Source: Mercurialis annua
Lineage: Eukaryota; Streptophyta; Magnoliopsida; Malpighiales; Euphorbiaceae
Length of the DNA stretch: 64,000 nucleotides
NCBI RefSeq assembly: GCF_937616625.2
Contig: NC_065576.1
Span: forward strand, 36,234,628 to 36,298,627
Direction: 5' to 3'
The notes under the pieces: model-generated
Database searches by the model: none
What the model was told of the DNA's origin: nothing
Seen by the model: only the letters and a program-made list of their open reading frames with translations
Part shown: one piece after another, positions 47,274-59,972 of the stretch
How the letters are laid out: each line of letters begins with the position of its first letter
Position numbering within the stretch: the stretch's first letter is position 1
Made by a program: the position numbers and the translations under genes

Positions 47274-47312
47274 TTAATAATATTCACGTCAAGGTCCGTG
47301 AAATATTATTAA
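47274..47312 (+). other. Long AT-rich hairpin in the U3 part of the unit C LTR
   Basis: TTAATAATATTCACG (47274-47288) and its complement (47297-47312, one extra A) form a 15-base stem with an eight-base loop. The copy in the 3' LTR lies near 54406-54444. It sits about 225-263 bp from the LTR start, the region where the other families carry palindrome clusters. Confidence 0.75.
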
Positions 47313-49827
47313 TAAATGATCGTCAAGTTTCGTAAGTATACAAAATCGTTTTAGAAGAAAGTTTGACGATTAGTTAAGAATAAGGGTTAAAGTGCAAATT
47401 AGCCACTTTAAGGACTAAAGTGGACTTTTAACCACAAACTTCCGGAGGAAGTTGTGTTTTACTCTATTTTCTCAAGATAAGAAAATAATATCGGTAAAGT
47501 TGTTATTGATAGTTATTAAAATGAAAATTGGACGAAAAAGTGAGAAAAAGTGCAAGTTAGCTCAAAATGGAAATTTGAGCGTTTTTGGCCAAAATTGCCA
47601 AAATAAATTGTTGGAGGGTGATATTATAAGGTATGATACTATTGTTATTTATTTGGGAAATAAATAATACGGAATTTATCGAGAATCGAATGATTAAAGG
47701 ATTAGTGGACTAAATTGGACGAAATAAAAGTTATAAAGTGAAAGTTGAGGAGGTGACAAACTCAAGGACTAAAGGAGACTTTTGCCTCACCTATTTAAGA
47801 CACTTGCATATGAGTTTAAACTCAGCAAGCATATCATTTTCAGCTCCTAAAATTCGTCCTTCACCCTTTCTCCATGGAAGAACATCAAGCAAATTTCAAA
47901 TGGTCATAACTCACTCAATTTTGATCCGAATTGAGCGATTCTTGTGGCCACGGAACGAGGGAAGGATCCTCTACTGATATATAGTATCAATTTAAGGTAA
48001 TAAGTTCATTATATAATTAGGGTTTCAGAGTTTTTATTTCGGTTTTGGTTGAGGAATTGAGGTTTTATGGTGTTTGATGTTCATAGGTTATTGAAAGCTT
48101 GAAGGGAGTATTTTGATGGTTGTTCATGGAGGAATTCATTCAACCAAAGGGTTATCCCATCAAGAAAAGGTATAAATTCAGAATTTTGGACTTTTGGTAA
48201 TGAATTGATTGAATTGAGTGGAGTATTGGTTAAGTTTGAAGTTGGATTTTCTGGTTTGGTGTTGAATTGATGCTGTCTACAACTAGAATTTTTCGAAATA
48301 CTTAGAAATGTTTGTTTGAGCTGGAATTGTTATATGTTCTGAGTATATGAGTTAAGTTGGTGTATAAAAAATTTCAGAATTTTTCATGTTTCTGATATTG
48401 AGATAAAAATTAAATAGCACCTAGTGCTCTGTTTGCAAATTGTGTAAGGCTGCTGCTGTAAGTTAATTATTTGAGGACCTTAAACACATTAGTTTGGCCT
48501 AATTTTTGGTATACACTTAGAAATATATGCTATATAAGTGCCATAAAATTTTCAGAGAAAAATATGGCTATTTGATAGGTTAATTGAATAAATCTTTGGT
48601 TGTAGTCGGTGTAGGCAGCCGTGCTATGCACAAAGATGGTTATGCGGATATGTGTATTATCATAGAAAAGTGGGAAGAAATGGTTTGAAATGAATTGAGT
48701 AAGTTGTTAAGAGATGGCTTAATCGAGGTGTCTGAATTATGTTGAGGTTATAATTCGGTATCAATAGTTAATCTTGTTGCGTAATAAGTTCTAAATTGAA
48801 TTGACGTTTTGCATAAAATGTCTTGCAAACAGCGATATTGCAAGGGCAATATCTCGGGCTGTATGAGTCCAAATTAAGTTCCGTTTATTGGTACGGAAAT
48901 TTAAGGATGTTAACTATAATTGTCTAAGTTTGAGTTTTTGTTGAATCGGACTCTAGGATGTTCATTTTGGACAGAACAAATTATTGTGCAGTCTGCCCTG
49001 CACTTGTAAACAGCTCCCAGGAAATAACTTATGAGCTAGTTTTCGACACTTTCGGGTGCGTTTCATGGTCCGAGACCTAAACGAAAGTTGAAGGCGACAT
49101 TCTAAACTTTAAGAATGTCAATTTTGTTTTGGGGTCGGACTATTTTTAGATAAGAGTTTTGTTAGCCGAAGTAGACTAGAAAATTAGCTTTTTGATAAAT
49201 TAATTATACTTAGAAATTTTATTAATTCGTAGCGTTATCGAAATTGCGTAGACTCGAAGAAGCGACTATCGATAAGGCTCGAGGCGAATGGATCGAGATA
49301 TCGTCGTGCTTATTTAAAGAATTTGGATAGCAAGTGGTGAGTACACTTTAAATTACTCGCTAATATTCATAAAGCTACGTATTTTAATACGAAAAGCTAT
49401 ATGAATATTTATATATCTGAAACGTTTGTTTTTAAATTGTATGCGTATGTATGTTTTGAAAATGATGTTTTATCGTAATGTATTAATTTGATAATAACAT
49501 AAATGTTAAGGTACCGGGGATGGGTAAAGTAAAATAACGTAAATTGAACCAAATACAAATAAGAAAAGTACAGTACATTCCTATATGTACTAAAAAATCG
49601 AATATCGAATAATATACAAGTATCAGATCAAATATGAATAAAGAAATATAGTACATTCCGATATGTACTATCAAACATAATAAATACCCATACGTGCGTG
49701 TGTTATAGATGTATGCTTGTAGATTGTAATGTGCATGCCATGGTCCATAAAGGATCAATATAACAAAACGAAAAATACAAAAACGTGAAATGAGAATTGT
49801 ACTACGGTACACAAAATAATAAGAACT

Positions 49828-50245
49828 GAGATACAAGGTTGAATTCGGTAGAATTATCCCGGGACCTGTATCTCATCCATTCTCGATGATAATCCTCGGA
49901 ACTCATACGAAATAAAAAGTAAGTGTGATACATCGAGAATCAATACGAAACAAGATCGAGACACTATGTGAACAAACACTCCTATTAAATGTCAATAGGA
50001 ATCATATGAATCGACAATTAAGTTCAAAAGACCTGCAGGGTGCAGAGTCCGAATGTAGACACGAAGGTAACTCGGTTGAACTATCTCGGGACCCGTGTCT
50101 AAGGAGTAACTCGGTTGAATTATCTCGGGACTCCTATCGATCGTTTGGGATTGAGAAATGGTACAAGTAACTCGGTTGAATTATCTCGGGACTGTACCAT
50201 ATGGTTGAAGGTAACTCGGTTGAACTATCTCGGGACCCAACCATA
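49828..50245 (+). repeat. Array of five stem-loops with conserved loop and varying stems
   Basis: Each unit contains GTAACTCGGT followed by TCTCGGGAC (the first is degenerate), enclosed by a different perfectly pairing stem. Stems are 49828-49835/49867-49874 (GAGATACA), 50056-50063/50094-50101 (TAGACACG), 50102-50107/50130-50135 (AGGAGT), 50158-50165/50193-50200 (ATGGTACA) and 50200-50207/50238-50245 (TATGGTTG). A further ten-base stem (49879-49888/49931-49940) encloses a degenerate copy. It lies some 650-1,070 bp before the LTR 3' end, so it may be in transcribed leader RNA. Confidence 0.88.
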
Positions 50246-50905
50246 AGGATCAAGTCACAAGAGACTTGCCAATGATTTAATTCGACTTAGAATCATGATG
50301 ATATAAACTAAGATTAAGATTCTGTTGAAAACTAATGCAACAAAACGAGAAAGAAAAATATCAACACCATAACAAGAAATCGAAGATGCCAAATACGTAT
50401 AAACTATAAGTTTATGAAATAAACAAAGATTTATGAAGGAAAGTAAATAAAGTATGCAATATGATTTCAAAAGAGTATTTTCTATATATAAAATGGGTTT
50501 TCAAATGTTTTAACCCTTTATATGATATTGCGTGTAATTTGGTGAACTCACTCAGTTTTATACTGACCCCGTTGCTCCTCCCATTTTTCAGGGATGGTAT
50601 GATATGATTTGAAGAGTTAAGCTTCCGAAGTTTTAATTCTCGGAAGTCATTTGTATAAGAAGAAAAAGAAGGTTTTCATTCTAGCGGTCCGCAGTAGTCT
50701 AGATATTTTAACTAGAATTTTGTATAACGCGTTTTTAACTCTGATATTATTTGTAAATGGGGTCACATGTATTTTAATATATGAAATATGTTTTGATTTG
50801 CGAAAAAAAATTTACACAGGTTTTTAGGCTTGCTACGGGATTTGGAGCTACCACTCCCATTCCCTAGCGCCGGTCGCGGCTCATAAATTTGGGTCGTGAC
50901 AAAGT

Positions 50906-50917
50906 TGGTATCAGAGC
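50906..50917 (+). promoter_or_regulatory. Primer binding site, initiator tRNA-Met type (unit C element)
   Basis: TGGTATCAGAGC starts four bases after the 5' LTR. It matches the plant initiator tRNA-Met 3' end, as in most chromoviruses. Confidence 0.93.
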
Positions 50918-53900
50918 AATGGTTTAGAATTCCTAGGCCATTGTTCTTTTATGATTGAAGTATAGGAAAGTGTCGATCAATATATAGGAACTACTGCGGA
51001 TTATAGGGATTTCCAGTCATGTCTTTTGAACGTTATCAATGTTTTCATCGATTTTTCAAACGTTTTACAAAGACGTCCCCTCCTATACGTGCTATTAGGA
51101 GTCGAGTTAGGAGTGTGCATGAGCACAAATTGTGTTTTGTGTTTACTCGAGTAAGCAATACGCTTTCGAGTATCTATAGTCTGCGAAGAGTTATATACTC
51201 TCGAGACTCATATGATAAAAGAATATCGTTATGGACTATGATTGAATTAATTGATTTAATAGTATATGATTGATGAGATATGTGATGCGTTACTAAACAC
51301 GATCACTCAGGAGAGTGATATGCTCACAGGTATGTACGCCTGTGATAATGTATGCGATACGTGACATGTGTGTATATGAATGGTTATTATGGATAGAACT
51401 TGCGCTTATTGATTGGATGCTGTTTAATTTTGCTAAGTCTATAGTGAGTGGAATGCTCGCAAGACTTAAAGTACGCGACGCCACCGAGGAAAATCTAGGA
51501 AGCACTGATTTTCTTTGGACTCAGTCAATATATATGCTTATAGCCACGATAGTGACGCGCGTAGAACATAGATATCATGATTATATGTTTTGATGTTTTG
51601 CTAAGTCTACAATGAGTAAGAACACTCAGAAGACTTGCAATACGAGATGTAATCGTAGAAAACCTAGAGGAAGGAGGTATCCCTAAGGATCCAACTTACG
51701 CGGATGACTGTTATTTGTGATGACTAGTATGTGCTATATTTTAAGGAATTCATCGTGATTCCTTTATATATATCCGCCATACTATGAACAAAGAATTGCT
51801 CGAGCACGTGTTGTTGCACAGTAAGTGCACGAGGCCCAAGGAGAAGCCAGAAGTAATGAAGGTCAATGTAACCTAATCCATTCGGCCGATAGAGGCCAGG
51901 GACGAGGCAAAGATCAAGAAGAACCTGGTATAGACATAGTGGAAATATATGGGCACCAGGAGTGCCGCAGCAACCCAATGTCAATATTAATCAGTTAACA
52001 GCAGAAATAACTGATATAAGGAATTGTATGCCAATGATGGGGCAGTTGATACAAAGACAGTATCAACGTGAAGAGAGAAACACAAATAGAGATGGATATT
52101 AGCATACATGGAGTTATACCCCAAAAGGAGTCTGATGGATCAAAGGATACACTAGAGTTTCTAGAAAGAAGTGAAGAGTAAGATATTAACATCAAGTATA
52201 ACCCAAGGGTTAGTGTTACAGTAGATAGTAACCCAAAGGACGAATCGCAATAAGGTGAATAGTGAGAATATAATAAGAAGAAAAGCAATGTCCAAAGGGA
52301 ACTAATGTGAATACGTGTTAGGGGCCAATAAGGTGGCAAAGAGGATTCGAACAAGATAGTGATCAATAGGATTATGATATCGTGAAGATTATAAAGGATG
52401 TTAGTAAGTGCCATAAGAATTAGCAAACTTCTCTGCACGAGTAAGAAGATAGATAAGAGTAAATGAAAGGGGGTTGGTTAACAGACCCGAGAGTCAATAA
52501 TCAAGATAAGTGATAGGCGTGGAAGTAAAGAAACTGCTAAAGGCAGCATATGGTAAGAAAGGTTGAATAAATTGAGAAACTCATCGGGAATAAATAAACG
52601 AAGTGTATCACATAGACCAGAAGATATGATGAAGGTTAATGAGAGGAATATAACAGGAGACGCTAAAAAAAAAAAATAACGACAAAAGTGAAAAGACCGA
52701 AAGGCGATGCAGCCAGACTCATAAGAACGATAGACAAGGGAAAGTAGCCAAGGATGCTAGAAACTATTCGTCCGTCTTTGGAACAAAGAATTTCCAACCT
52801 TGCAAATCCCATGTGCCCGCAACGCGGCAGAAGTCACTTGGGTAAAGGTCAAGCTATAATCAATGTATGCAATTGGTGTGGACAACAAGGTCACTATGAT
52901 AAGGAATACTCGCAGTCCGTGTAAGTGGAATACCACAGATGACGCGAATCAACTGTCTCCTAAAAGACGTAGTTCTCACGATGTGTTCTGGTTAAATACA
53001 ATCAAATAGATTGCGTAGTTGAAGAAAACATCGTGAAGTCCGAACGTTAGAAGCTCAATAACGATTAAACCTTTCGAGATAGTCTAGTATAGACACGAAC
53101 GTTTAGAACGTACTCTTCAAACGACGTTTGAACGAGACGAGTGGAACCACATCTTTTCATGTGCAAAAGATGTATATAGATTACGAACGGCAAAACAACA
53201 AACGATAAGAACGAATAGAAATACAGAGTCTGATGTCGAAAGAAACTTACGTAAAACCGTTTTATGAAAAGAAAAGTATTTGATTGAAATGAAATGTTTT
53301 GAAAAGACTTAATTGTGCCCGGACACGAATCATAAAAACATTGTATTGACACGAATAGAATTGCATCACTACATCCATATTGCATTCACTAGTAGGACAT
53401 GCATCATATACATTGTGTGTCTGAAAAGAAAAGAGGAGTGTCATTGCAACTCTTGTGATGAGAGAAGTCATCACACCGGTGCACAATTATGACATGATTT
53501 GAGAAATGAAAGGTATCATGGTTTTAAGCGGATAAGTTTTTAAACGTAAGTAAGCTCAGACAGGGACTCTGTATATAGAGGCATAGGAAAAGACTGATCA
53601 TCTTGTTAGGCCTATATGAAAACATACGTATGTAACACGACAAGTATATAGAACGACGAGTAGTGTAATGCGAATCGCAACGTATTGAGATTTGAATTGC
53701 AAATCTCTAAGGTGGTCTTGTATATTAAATACAAGAACAACGACGCTACTTTACAAACATGTAAAGTGACAGCGGACGTGTTTAAATTCGAAGCACGTTT
53801 ACCTCTAGGACGAGGAAATCGAACATAGAAGTTAGTTACGTTAGGGGATATGAACCCTACGAACAAACATACGTTGTTCAAAAAGGTCGAATAAAGAGAA

Positions 53901-54180
53901 TTGATTCATAATAATTATGAATCAAGTAGTAATAAGATGGTTATGATGGTTAGCATAAGAAGTTACTCGATAAGTATATCGAGACACTTTCACCTAAAAA
54001 CAGTATTAGATGAATGATTGTGTAAACCTAACTATAAAGTTAACAGTTGGTGAATAATTAATCAGAGTACCGCAGCGGAAGTATGGAAGGAAGTGAATGA
54101 TAAAGTTTGATTAAGGATTGGTTAAGTGATATTAGAAGATTATGAAAATTCGAGGACGAATTTTTATAAGGAGGGAAGAT
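50918..54180 (+). pseudogene. Decayed interior of the unit C element with gag zinc-knuckle traces
   Basis: No long frame remains. Near 52810-52909 the plus strand reads CPQRGRSHLGKG and then CNWCGQQGHYDKEY. These recall the paired zinc-binding motifs of chromovirus Gag, but a cysteine is replaced by Arg in the first and the last Cys by Tyr in the second. No protease, RT or integrase motif was found, so pol was deleted. The stretch ends in the purine tract before 54181. Confidence 0.75.
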
Positions 54181-54783
54181 TGTAATAACCTAAATTTTTG
54201 AGGTATTACGTGTAGTGCCACGAGGCATAATCGTAAAGATTAAGAACGATAATATCAGATTAGGATTGGATAATAAGGACTTAGACCGAAGCGGGTCTAT
54301 TGGAATTATCGTAGAATAATAATTTAAATGGAAAATTATTATGCGAAAATTGGATTTAATCAAGACAAAAAGGGAATAAAATAAAATAATTTGAAAAGCC
54401 AGAGTTAATAATATTCACGTCAAGGTCCGTGAAATATTATTAATAAATGATCGTCAAGTTTCGTAAGTATACAAAATCGTTTTAGAAGAAAGTTTGACGA
54501 TTAGTTAAGAATAAGGGTTAAAGTGCAAATTAGCCACTTTGAGGACTAAAGTGGACTTTTAACCACAAACTTCCGGAGGAAGTTGTGTTTTACTCTATTT
54601 TCTCAAGATAAGAAAATAATATCGGTAAAGTTTGTAAATGGGGTCACATGTATTTTAATATATGAAATATGTTTTGATTTGCGAAAAAAAAATTTACACA
54701 GGTTTTTAGGCTTGCTACGGGATTTGGAGCTACCACTCCCATTCCCTAGCGCCGGTCGCGGCTCATAAATTTGGGTCGTGACA
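54181..54783 (+). repeat. 3' LTR (603 bp, internally deleted) of the unit C element
   Basis: Bases 54181 to about 54631 match the first 450 bp of the 5' LTR. The sequence then jumps to the match of 50751-50901. About 3.25 kb is missing, with one to three T/G bases of overlap at the junction near 54631. The stem-loop array is therefore absent from this LTR. Confidence 0.92.
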
Positions 54784-54787
54784 AACC

Positions 54788-55010
54788 CGAGACTCCAAAA
54801 ACATGCAGATCATATAAATAATCCAAATACAAAGTATAACATGCCAACATCAATATAAAACACTCGGACAAATCCGACAATAGAAAGTATAAATAACTAT
54901 AAAATAAACTAGTTCTACTGCTGTCCAAACCCGAATTCGAGAGCCGCGACCAGCACTAGGGAACGGGAGCGGTTGCTCCGGAACCCGTAGTAAGCCTAAA
55001 GAATAAAACT
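54788..55010 (-). mobile_element. Old chromovirus-type LTR remnant, unit C (second part)
   Basis: This continues 46863-47049 after the unit C insertion. It matches 43679-43890 of unit B, including CCGCGACCAGCACTAGGG. Confidence 0.75.
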
Positions 55011-56532
55011 TTTTTGCAAATAGGTCGTGTAAAAATACACAAAACGGTTTTAGAAAACTTCTTTAAACAATAATTTGTAAATGTTGAATCACTTTCTAAA
55101 AATTGACGCACAAAAACTTATAAACCAGTGTTTTACAAAGAGATACTACATTCAGATACCTATTTTTAGGACAAGTAAAAAGTGATAAGGGACCGAAGCG
55201 TCCAATGATGATTTTCAGAAAAATCTTTCAACGTGCCGAGCTATCGATTTGCTTGCTGGAATGTGTATGTCATTTTAAATACATAATAATTTTAGAAAAA
55301 ATGTTTGATATTTTAATTTCTTTATTATTATTTAAATGGATGAATTATGAACTTGCGGCGACTTCTTTGGCTGACGTTCAATTTTATGTCCAAATTAGAA
55401 AAAATTGATGTGTTAGTTAGGTATCTATATTTCTTGTCAAGTCCCGTTAAATCTACTCAGCTTAATTTTTCTCAAGCAGCAGTCATTGATTTAATTTTCT
55501 TGTGTCGATAACTTTTTAGCTGATTCGATGAATTTACCATATATATAAAATAATTAAAATTCCTTCACATTAAAGGAAACATTCTTAATTTATTAAATTC
55601 AAAGGTCTAACATATAATTGAAATAAGATTTGCTAAATCATTTTATGGTAAAATAAATTTAAAAAAATTAGATAGAATTAATAAAATTGAAAACCTTGGA
55701 ATTTTTTAGATCTGGTGACGTTAAGATTATGAACATTTCAATCTATAATTCTATGTTATTTCCAAAAAGTTATTAAAAATATATTGATTAAAGTTTACAT
55801 TAATTTTTTTATAAGATCTCTTAAGTTGTGCACAAATATAAATTTTCATGAGAAATTTTAGTTATGTTAAGTTTTAATTAATTTCAGTACATTGATATTT
55901 TTCTATTTTAATAAAAAAAATAAGTTACGTTACGACATCCATTTAAAATATTTGATTTGTAATCCTGATAAACTATGGTGTTATTAATAGAGATCAGTTT
56001 ATGTTTTTAAATTTTTTATAATACTTCAAAATATTTTTATTTTAGAAAACAAGGTATTCAAATTTATTATAAAACTATAATTGCAATCCAATGAAGTTTT
56101 AACATTTTTTAAAAATTCAATATTTTTGTGTTTGATATTATAAAGAAATATTCTCAAAATTTATCATAAAAGAATTTTTTTTTGTAAGTTACAACTTGAT
56201 ATCTCTTTGATTGTCAGAAACTTTTACGTTCTATTATTTTATTTTCACACTCTACTTTTTTAATCGACTATAACATGCTACAAATACAGTTTCATAACTT
56301 CGTTAATTTTCTTCAAGAAAAAGAGATAAACGAAAGAGTTAGAGATTATATTAATTAGCCGTTGAATTTGTCGAAAACTTATCATAGATTACAATAATAG
56401 CTATTTGTTCATAACCAATCAATCCATTATAGAAAATGAATAGCTATATTTTTATCACCAATCCATTATGGAGAATAAATAACTAAGTTTATCACTATTT
56501 ATTCGCAGAGCACAAATGCTTGAAACACAAGT

Positions 56533-56556
56533 TATAAATATCTCATCTTATGAGAT
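56533..56556 (+). promoter_or_regulatory. TATA box and inverted repeat of SPH unit C
   Basis: TATAAATA at 56533-56540, 62 bp before ATG 56595, is followed by the ATCTCAT/ATGAGAT inverted repeat, exactly as in unit B. Confidence 0.65.
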
Positions 56557-56594
56557 TTCTATACAAATACATTTTAAATATTTAAAATAGGAAA

Positions 56595-57014
56595 ATGAAC
56601 ATGATTAAATTGTTTTTGTTTATTTCAGCCATAGGGTTGAGTTTCTATGTTACACCAAGCAATTGCGCTGAACCATTTAGGGTTAATATCACCAATCAAT
56701 TAACCGTTCCTAAGTCCTTATTTCTGCATTGCGCTTCAGGCGACAACAAACTTGGTAACCAAACATTAACACATGGACACAGCTATTCATTCCATTTCCA
56801 TATGAATTTCTTTTCCACTACAAAGTTTTGGTGCTACATGGAACCCGATAAATATCATTATGCAAATTTTAATGTATTTTGGTATGATTCAAAAATACAT
56901 GAGAGGTGCGATTCTTTTCAAAACTGTTATTGGACTGCTAGAGATGCTGGAGTTGATATAACAGATTTAAAAGGGAATTTTGTGCTACCTGGACCTAGGT
57001 GGGTACGAAAGTAA
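56595..57014 (+). CDS. S-protein homologue, unit C
   Basis: The product is identical in all 139 residues to that of unit B, including signal peptide, cysteines 46, 80, 105 and 111 and the NIT and NQT sites. Two silent differences from unit B were seen (TCC for TCT in the Ser74 codon; AAG for AAA in the last codon). The promoter region is intact because the retroelement lies 1.8 kb upstream of the gene. The element could still influence expression through silencing, but nothing in the sequence shows this. Confidence 0.93.
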   Translation: MNMIKLFLFISAIGLSFYVTPSNCAEPFRVNITNQLTVPKSLFLHCASGDNKLGNQTLTHGHSYSFHFHMNFFSTTKFWCYMEPDKYHYANFNVFWYDSKIHERCDSFQNCYWTARDAGVDITDLKGNFVLPGPRWVRK

Positions 57015-57980
57015 AAAAAATTAAATAAATAATGTTTGTTTAATTTTTTTTGAAGCATTTTATGCATGTTTGGTGGCTATATCGATCTCAATTTAATTAC
57101 TAATTTATATTATTATTATTTTAAACACTGTAAAATCCAAATTAGCTACATATTTTGAGAATGGATTTCAACATTGAAGACCAGATCAAGACGTGTCATC
57201 GCCGAATATGGAGTTATACATATAAATATCCATTAATTTTTTGTAATAAAAAATTTCTTTATCCATACCTGATTAAGTATTAAATAATCTTATAATATTT
57301 TATTGTATTTAATTATAAGCAATCAAATAATTTTATTTTTAAATTTATTAAGAGGCAATGAGCATCGTTGCCCATGTTATTACTTAAATTTTTGTTCGAT
57401 GCAAAATCAGCATAAATCCACGCCTACCTTCTATAATTGTTGTTGGGTATGGCTTTATGAAAGTTCATACATAAACAAAATAATATTTATATAATTTTTA
57501 AAATTATATCTAAATTAAAGTTTAGCGATTATTAAAATCATATTTTTTGATTAAGTGCCAGTCACAATCTAATATTTAATGCATACAATTATATGTATGC
57601 CTTTCAAGTTCATGTAAATGTTCCACAATTTACGTTTGAGAAAACAATACTAGGGTGCTTGATGGGAAATGGGTTTTTATGGGCGACTAATTAGAAAATG
57701 TGATAACGCCCACTATTGAGATATAAAAACTTGTATGATAGAGTTGAGCTATACACTTATGCAAAGTACACGTAAGGAGACAAACCTAACATCTTATGAA
57801 TAAAATTTTTATTAAGTCATAGAGTTGAACATCTTAATAACATAATTTTTGAAAACCTTTTGTGTTTGTAATCGTTAATCCGGCCTTGCGTCAACCCAAA
57901 CAATAGGACAAAAGTAACACCAATGTAATTTTTGAAAAATAAAGATAATTTTTGAAGTCCTTGTAGAGGCTTCACATTGG

Positions 57981-58391
57981 TGTCACGAACCAAATCCAGA
58001 GATCGTGACCCGAGACTGGGTATGGAAGTGGTAGCTCTAAAACCCATAGCTAGCCTCACGGATAACCACACAATACAAATACTACTTCACAAAACCAATG
58101 TACGGGGACAGCTGAGACTCCAACCTAAGTCTACCAGTTTAGATAGCAAAAATACTCGGCATAAACCCGAGACTCCAAAAACATGCGGATCATATAAATA
58201 ATCCAAATCCAAAGTATAACATGCCAACATCAATATAAAACACTCGGACAAATCCGACAATAGAAAGTATAAATAACTATAAAATAAACTAGTTCTACTG
58301 CTGTCCAAACCCGAATTCGAGAGCCGCGACCAGCACTAGGGAACGGGAGCGGTTGCTCCGGAACCCGTAGTAAGCCTAAAGAATAAAACTT
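57981..58391 (-). mobile_element. Old chromovirus-type LTR remnant, unit D
   Basis: This is the same degenerate LTR terminus as in units A-C, unbroken here. It gives the short antisense frame shared by all units (84 codons), which is not a gene. Confidence 0.75.
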
Positions 58392-59910
58392 TTTTGCAAA
58401 TAGGTCGTGTAAAAATACACAAAACGGTTTTAGAAAACTTCTTTAAACAATAATTTGAAAATGTTGAATCACTTTCTAAAAATTGACGCACAAAAACTTA
58501 TAAACCAGTGTTTTACAAAGAGATACTACATTCAGATACCTATTTTTAGGACAAGTAAAAAGTGATAAGGGACCGAAGCGTCCAATGATGATTTTCAGAA
58601 AAATCTTTCAACGTGCCGAGCTATCGATTTGCTTGCTGGAATGTGTATGTCATTTTAAATACATAATAATTTTAGAAAAAATGTTTGATATTTTAATTTC
58701 TTTATTATTATTTAAATGGATGAATTATGAACTTGCGGCGACTTCTTTGGCTGACGTTCAATTTTATGTCCAAATTAGAAAAAATTGATGTGTTAGTTAG
58801 GTATCTATATTTCTTGCCAAGTCCCGTTAAATCTACTCAGCTTAATTTTTCTCAAGCAGCAGTCATTGATTTAATTTTCTTGTGTCGATAACTTTTTAGC
58901 TGATTCGATGAATTTACCATATATATAAAATAATTAAAATTCCTTCACATTAAAGGAAACATTCTTAATTTATTAAATTCAAAGGTCTAACATATAATTG
59001 AAATAAGATTTGCTAAATCATTTTATGGTAAAATAAATTTAAAAAAATTAGATAGAATTAATAAAATTGAAAACCTTGGAATTTTTTAGATCTGGTGACG
59101 TTAAGATTATGAACATTTCAATCTATAATTCTATGTTATTTCCAAAAAGTTATTAAAAATATATTGATTAAAGTTTACATTAATTTTTTTATAAGATCTC
59201 TTAAGTTGTGCACAAATATAAATTTTCATGAGAAATTTTAGTTATGTTAAGTTTTAATTAATTTCAGTACATTGATATTTTTTTATTTTAATAACAAAAA
59301 TAAGTTACGTTACGACATCCATTTAAAATATCTGATTTGTAATCCTGATAAACTATGGTGTTATTAATAGAGATTAGTTTATGTTTTTAAATTTTTTATA
59401 ATACTTCAAAATATTTTTATTTTAGAAAACAAGGTATTCAAATTTATTATAAAACTATAATTGCAATCCAATGAAGTTTTAACATTTTTTAAAAATTTAA
59501 TATTTTTGTGTTTGATATTATAAAGAAATATTCTCAAAATTTATCATAAAAGAAATTTTTTTTGTAAGTTACAACTTGATATCTCTTTGATTGTCAGAAA
59601 CTTTTACGTTCTATTATTTTATTTTCACACTCTACTTTTTTAATCGACTATAACATGCTACAAATACAATTTCATAACTTCGTTAATTTTCTTCAAGAAA
59701 AAGAGATAAACGAAAGAGTTAGAGATTATATTAATTAGCCGTTGAATTTGTCGAAAACTTATCATAGATTACAATAATAGCTATTTGTTCATAACCAATC
59801 AATCCATTATAGAAAATGAATAGCTATTTTTATCACCAATCCATTATGGAGAATAAATAACTAAGTTTATCACTATTTATTCGCAGAGCACAAATGCTTG
59901 AAACACAAGT

Positions 59911-59934
59911 TATAAATATCTCATCTTATGAGAT
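59911..59934 (+). promoter_or_regulatory. TATA box and inverted repeat of SPH unit D
   Basis: TATAAATA (59911-59918) stands 62 bp before ATG 59973, with the ATCTCAT/ATGAGAT inverted repeat directly following. Confidence 0.65.
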
Positions 59935-59972
59935 TTCTATACAAATACATTTTAAATATTTAAAATAGGAAA

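Larger units (their letters stand above)
47050..50901 (+). repeat. 5' LTR (3,852 bp) of the unit C element
   Basis: Its first 450 bp and last 150 bp match the 3' LTR (54181-54783). Notable contents are an AT-rich hairpin at 47274-47312, a stem-loop array at 49828-50245 and a terminus (from about 50815) similar to the LTR ends of the other chromovirus families here. Open frames in it show no protein features. Confidence 0.9.
47050..54783 (+). mobile_element. Defective chromovirus-type LTR retrotransposon in unit C (7.7 kb)
   Basis: It begins TGTAATAACC and ends GTGACA, flanked by AACC (47046-47049 and 54784-54787; a fifth A can be assigned either way). The 5' LTR is 3,852 bp, the 3' LTR only 603 bp. 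An initiator tRNA-Met PBS follows the 5' LTR and a purine tract AAGGAGGGAAGA precedes the 3' LTR. CGAGGACGAATTTTTATAAG before the PPT is typical of plant Tekay/Del-like chromoviruses. The 3.3-kb interior retains only degraded gag traces; pol is gone. Confidence 0.9.
46334..57451. repeat. Tandem SPH unit C, interrupted by an LTR element
   Basis: Removing the insertion at 47050-54783 and one target-site copy leaves about 3,380 bp, the normal unit length. The LTR remnant of the unit is split (46863-47049 and 54788-55010). The SPH gene at 56595 and its upstream region are intact. Confidence 0.92.

Noticed and set aside
51019..51273. Short frames after the PBS in the unit C element (51019 and 51315) as gag fragments
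   Set aside because: No Gag core motif is recognisable and the frames are isolated; only the zinc-knuckle traces near 52810-52909 were convincing.
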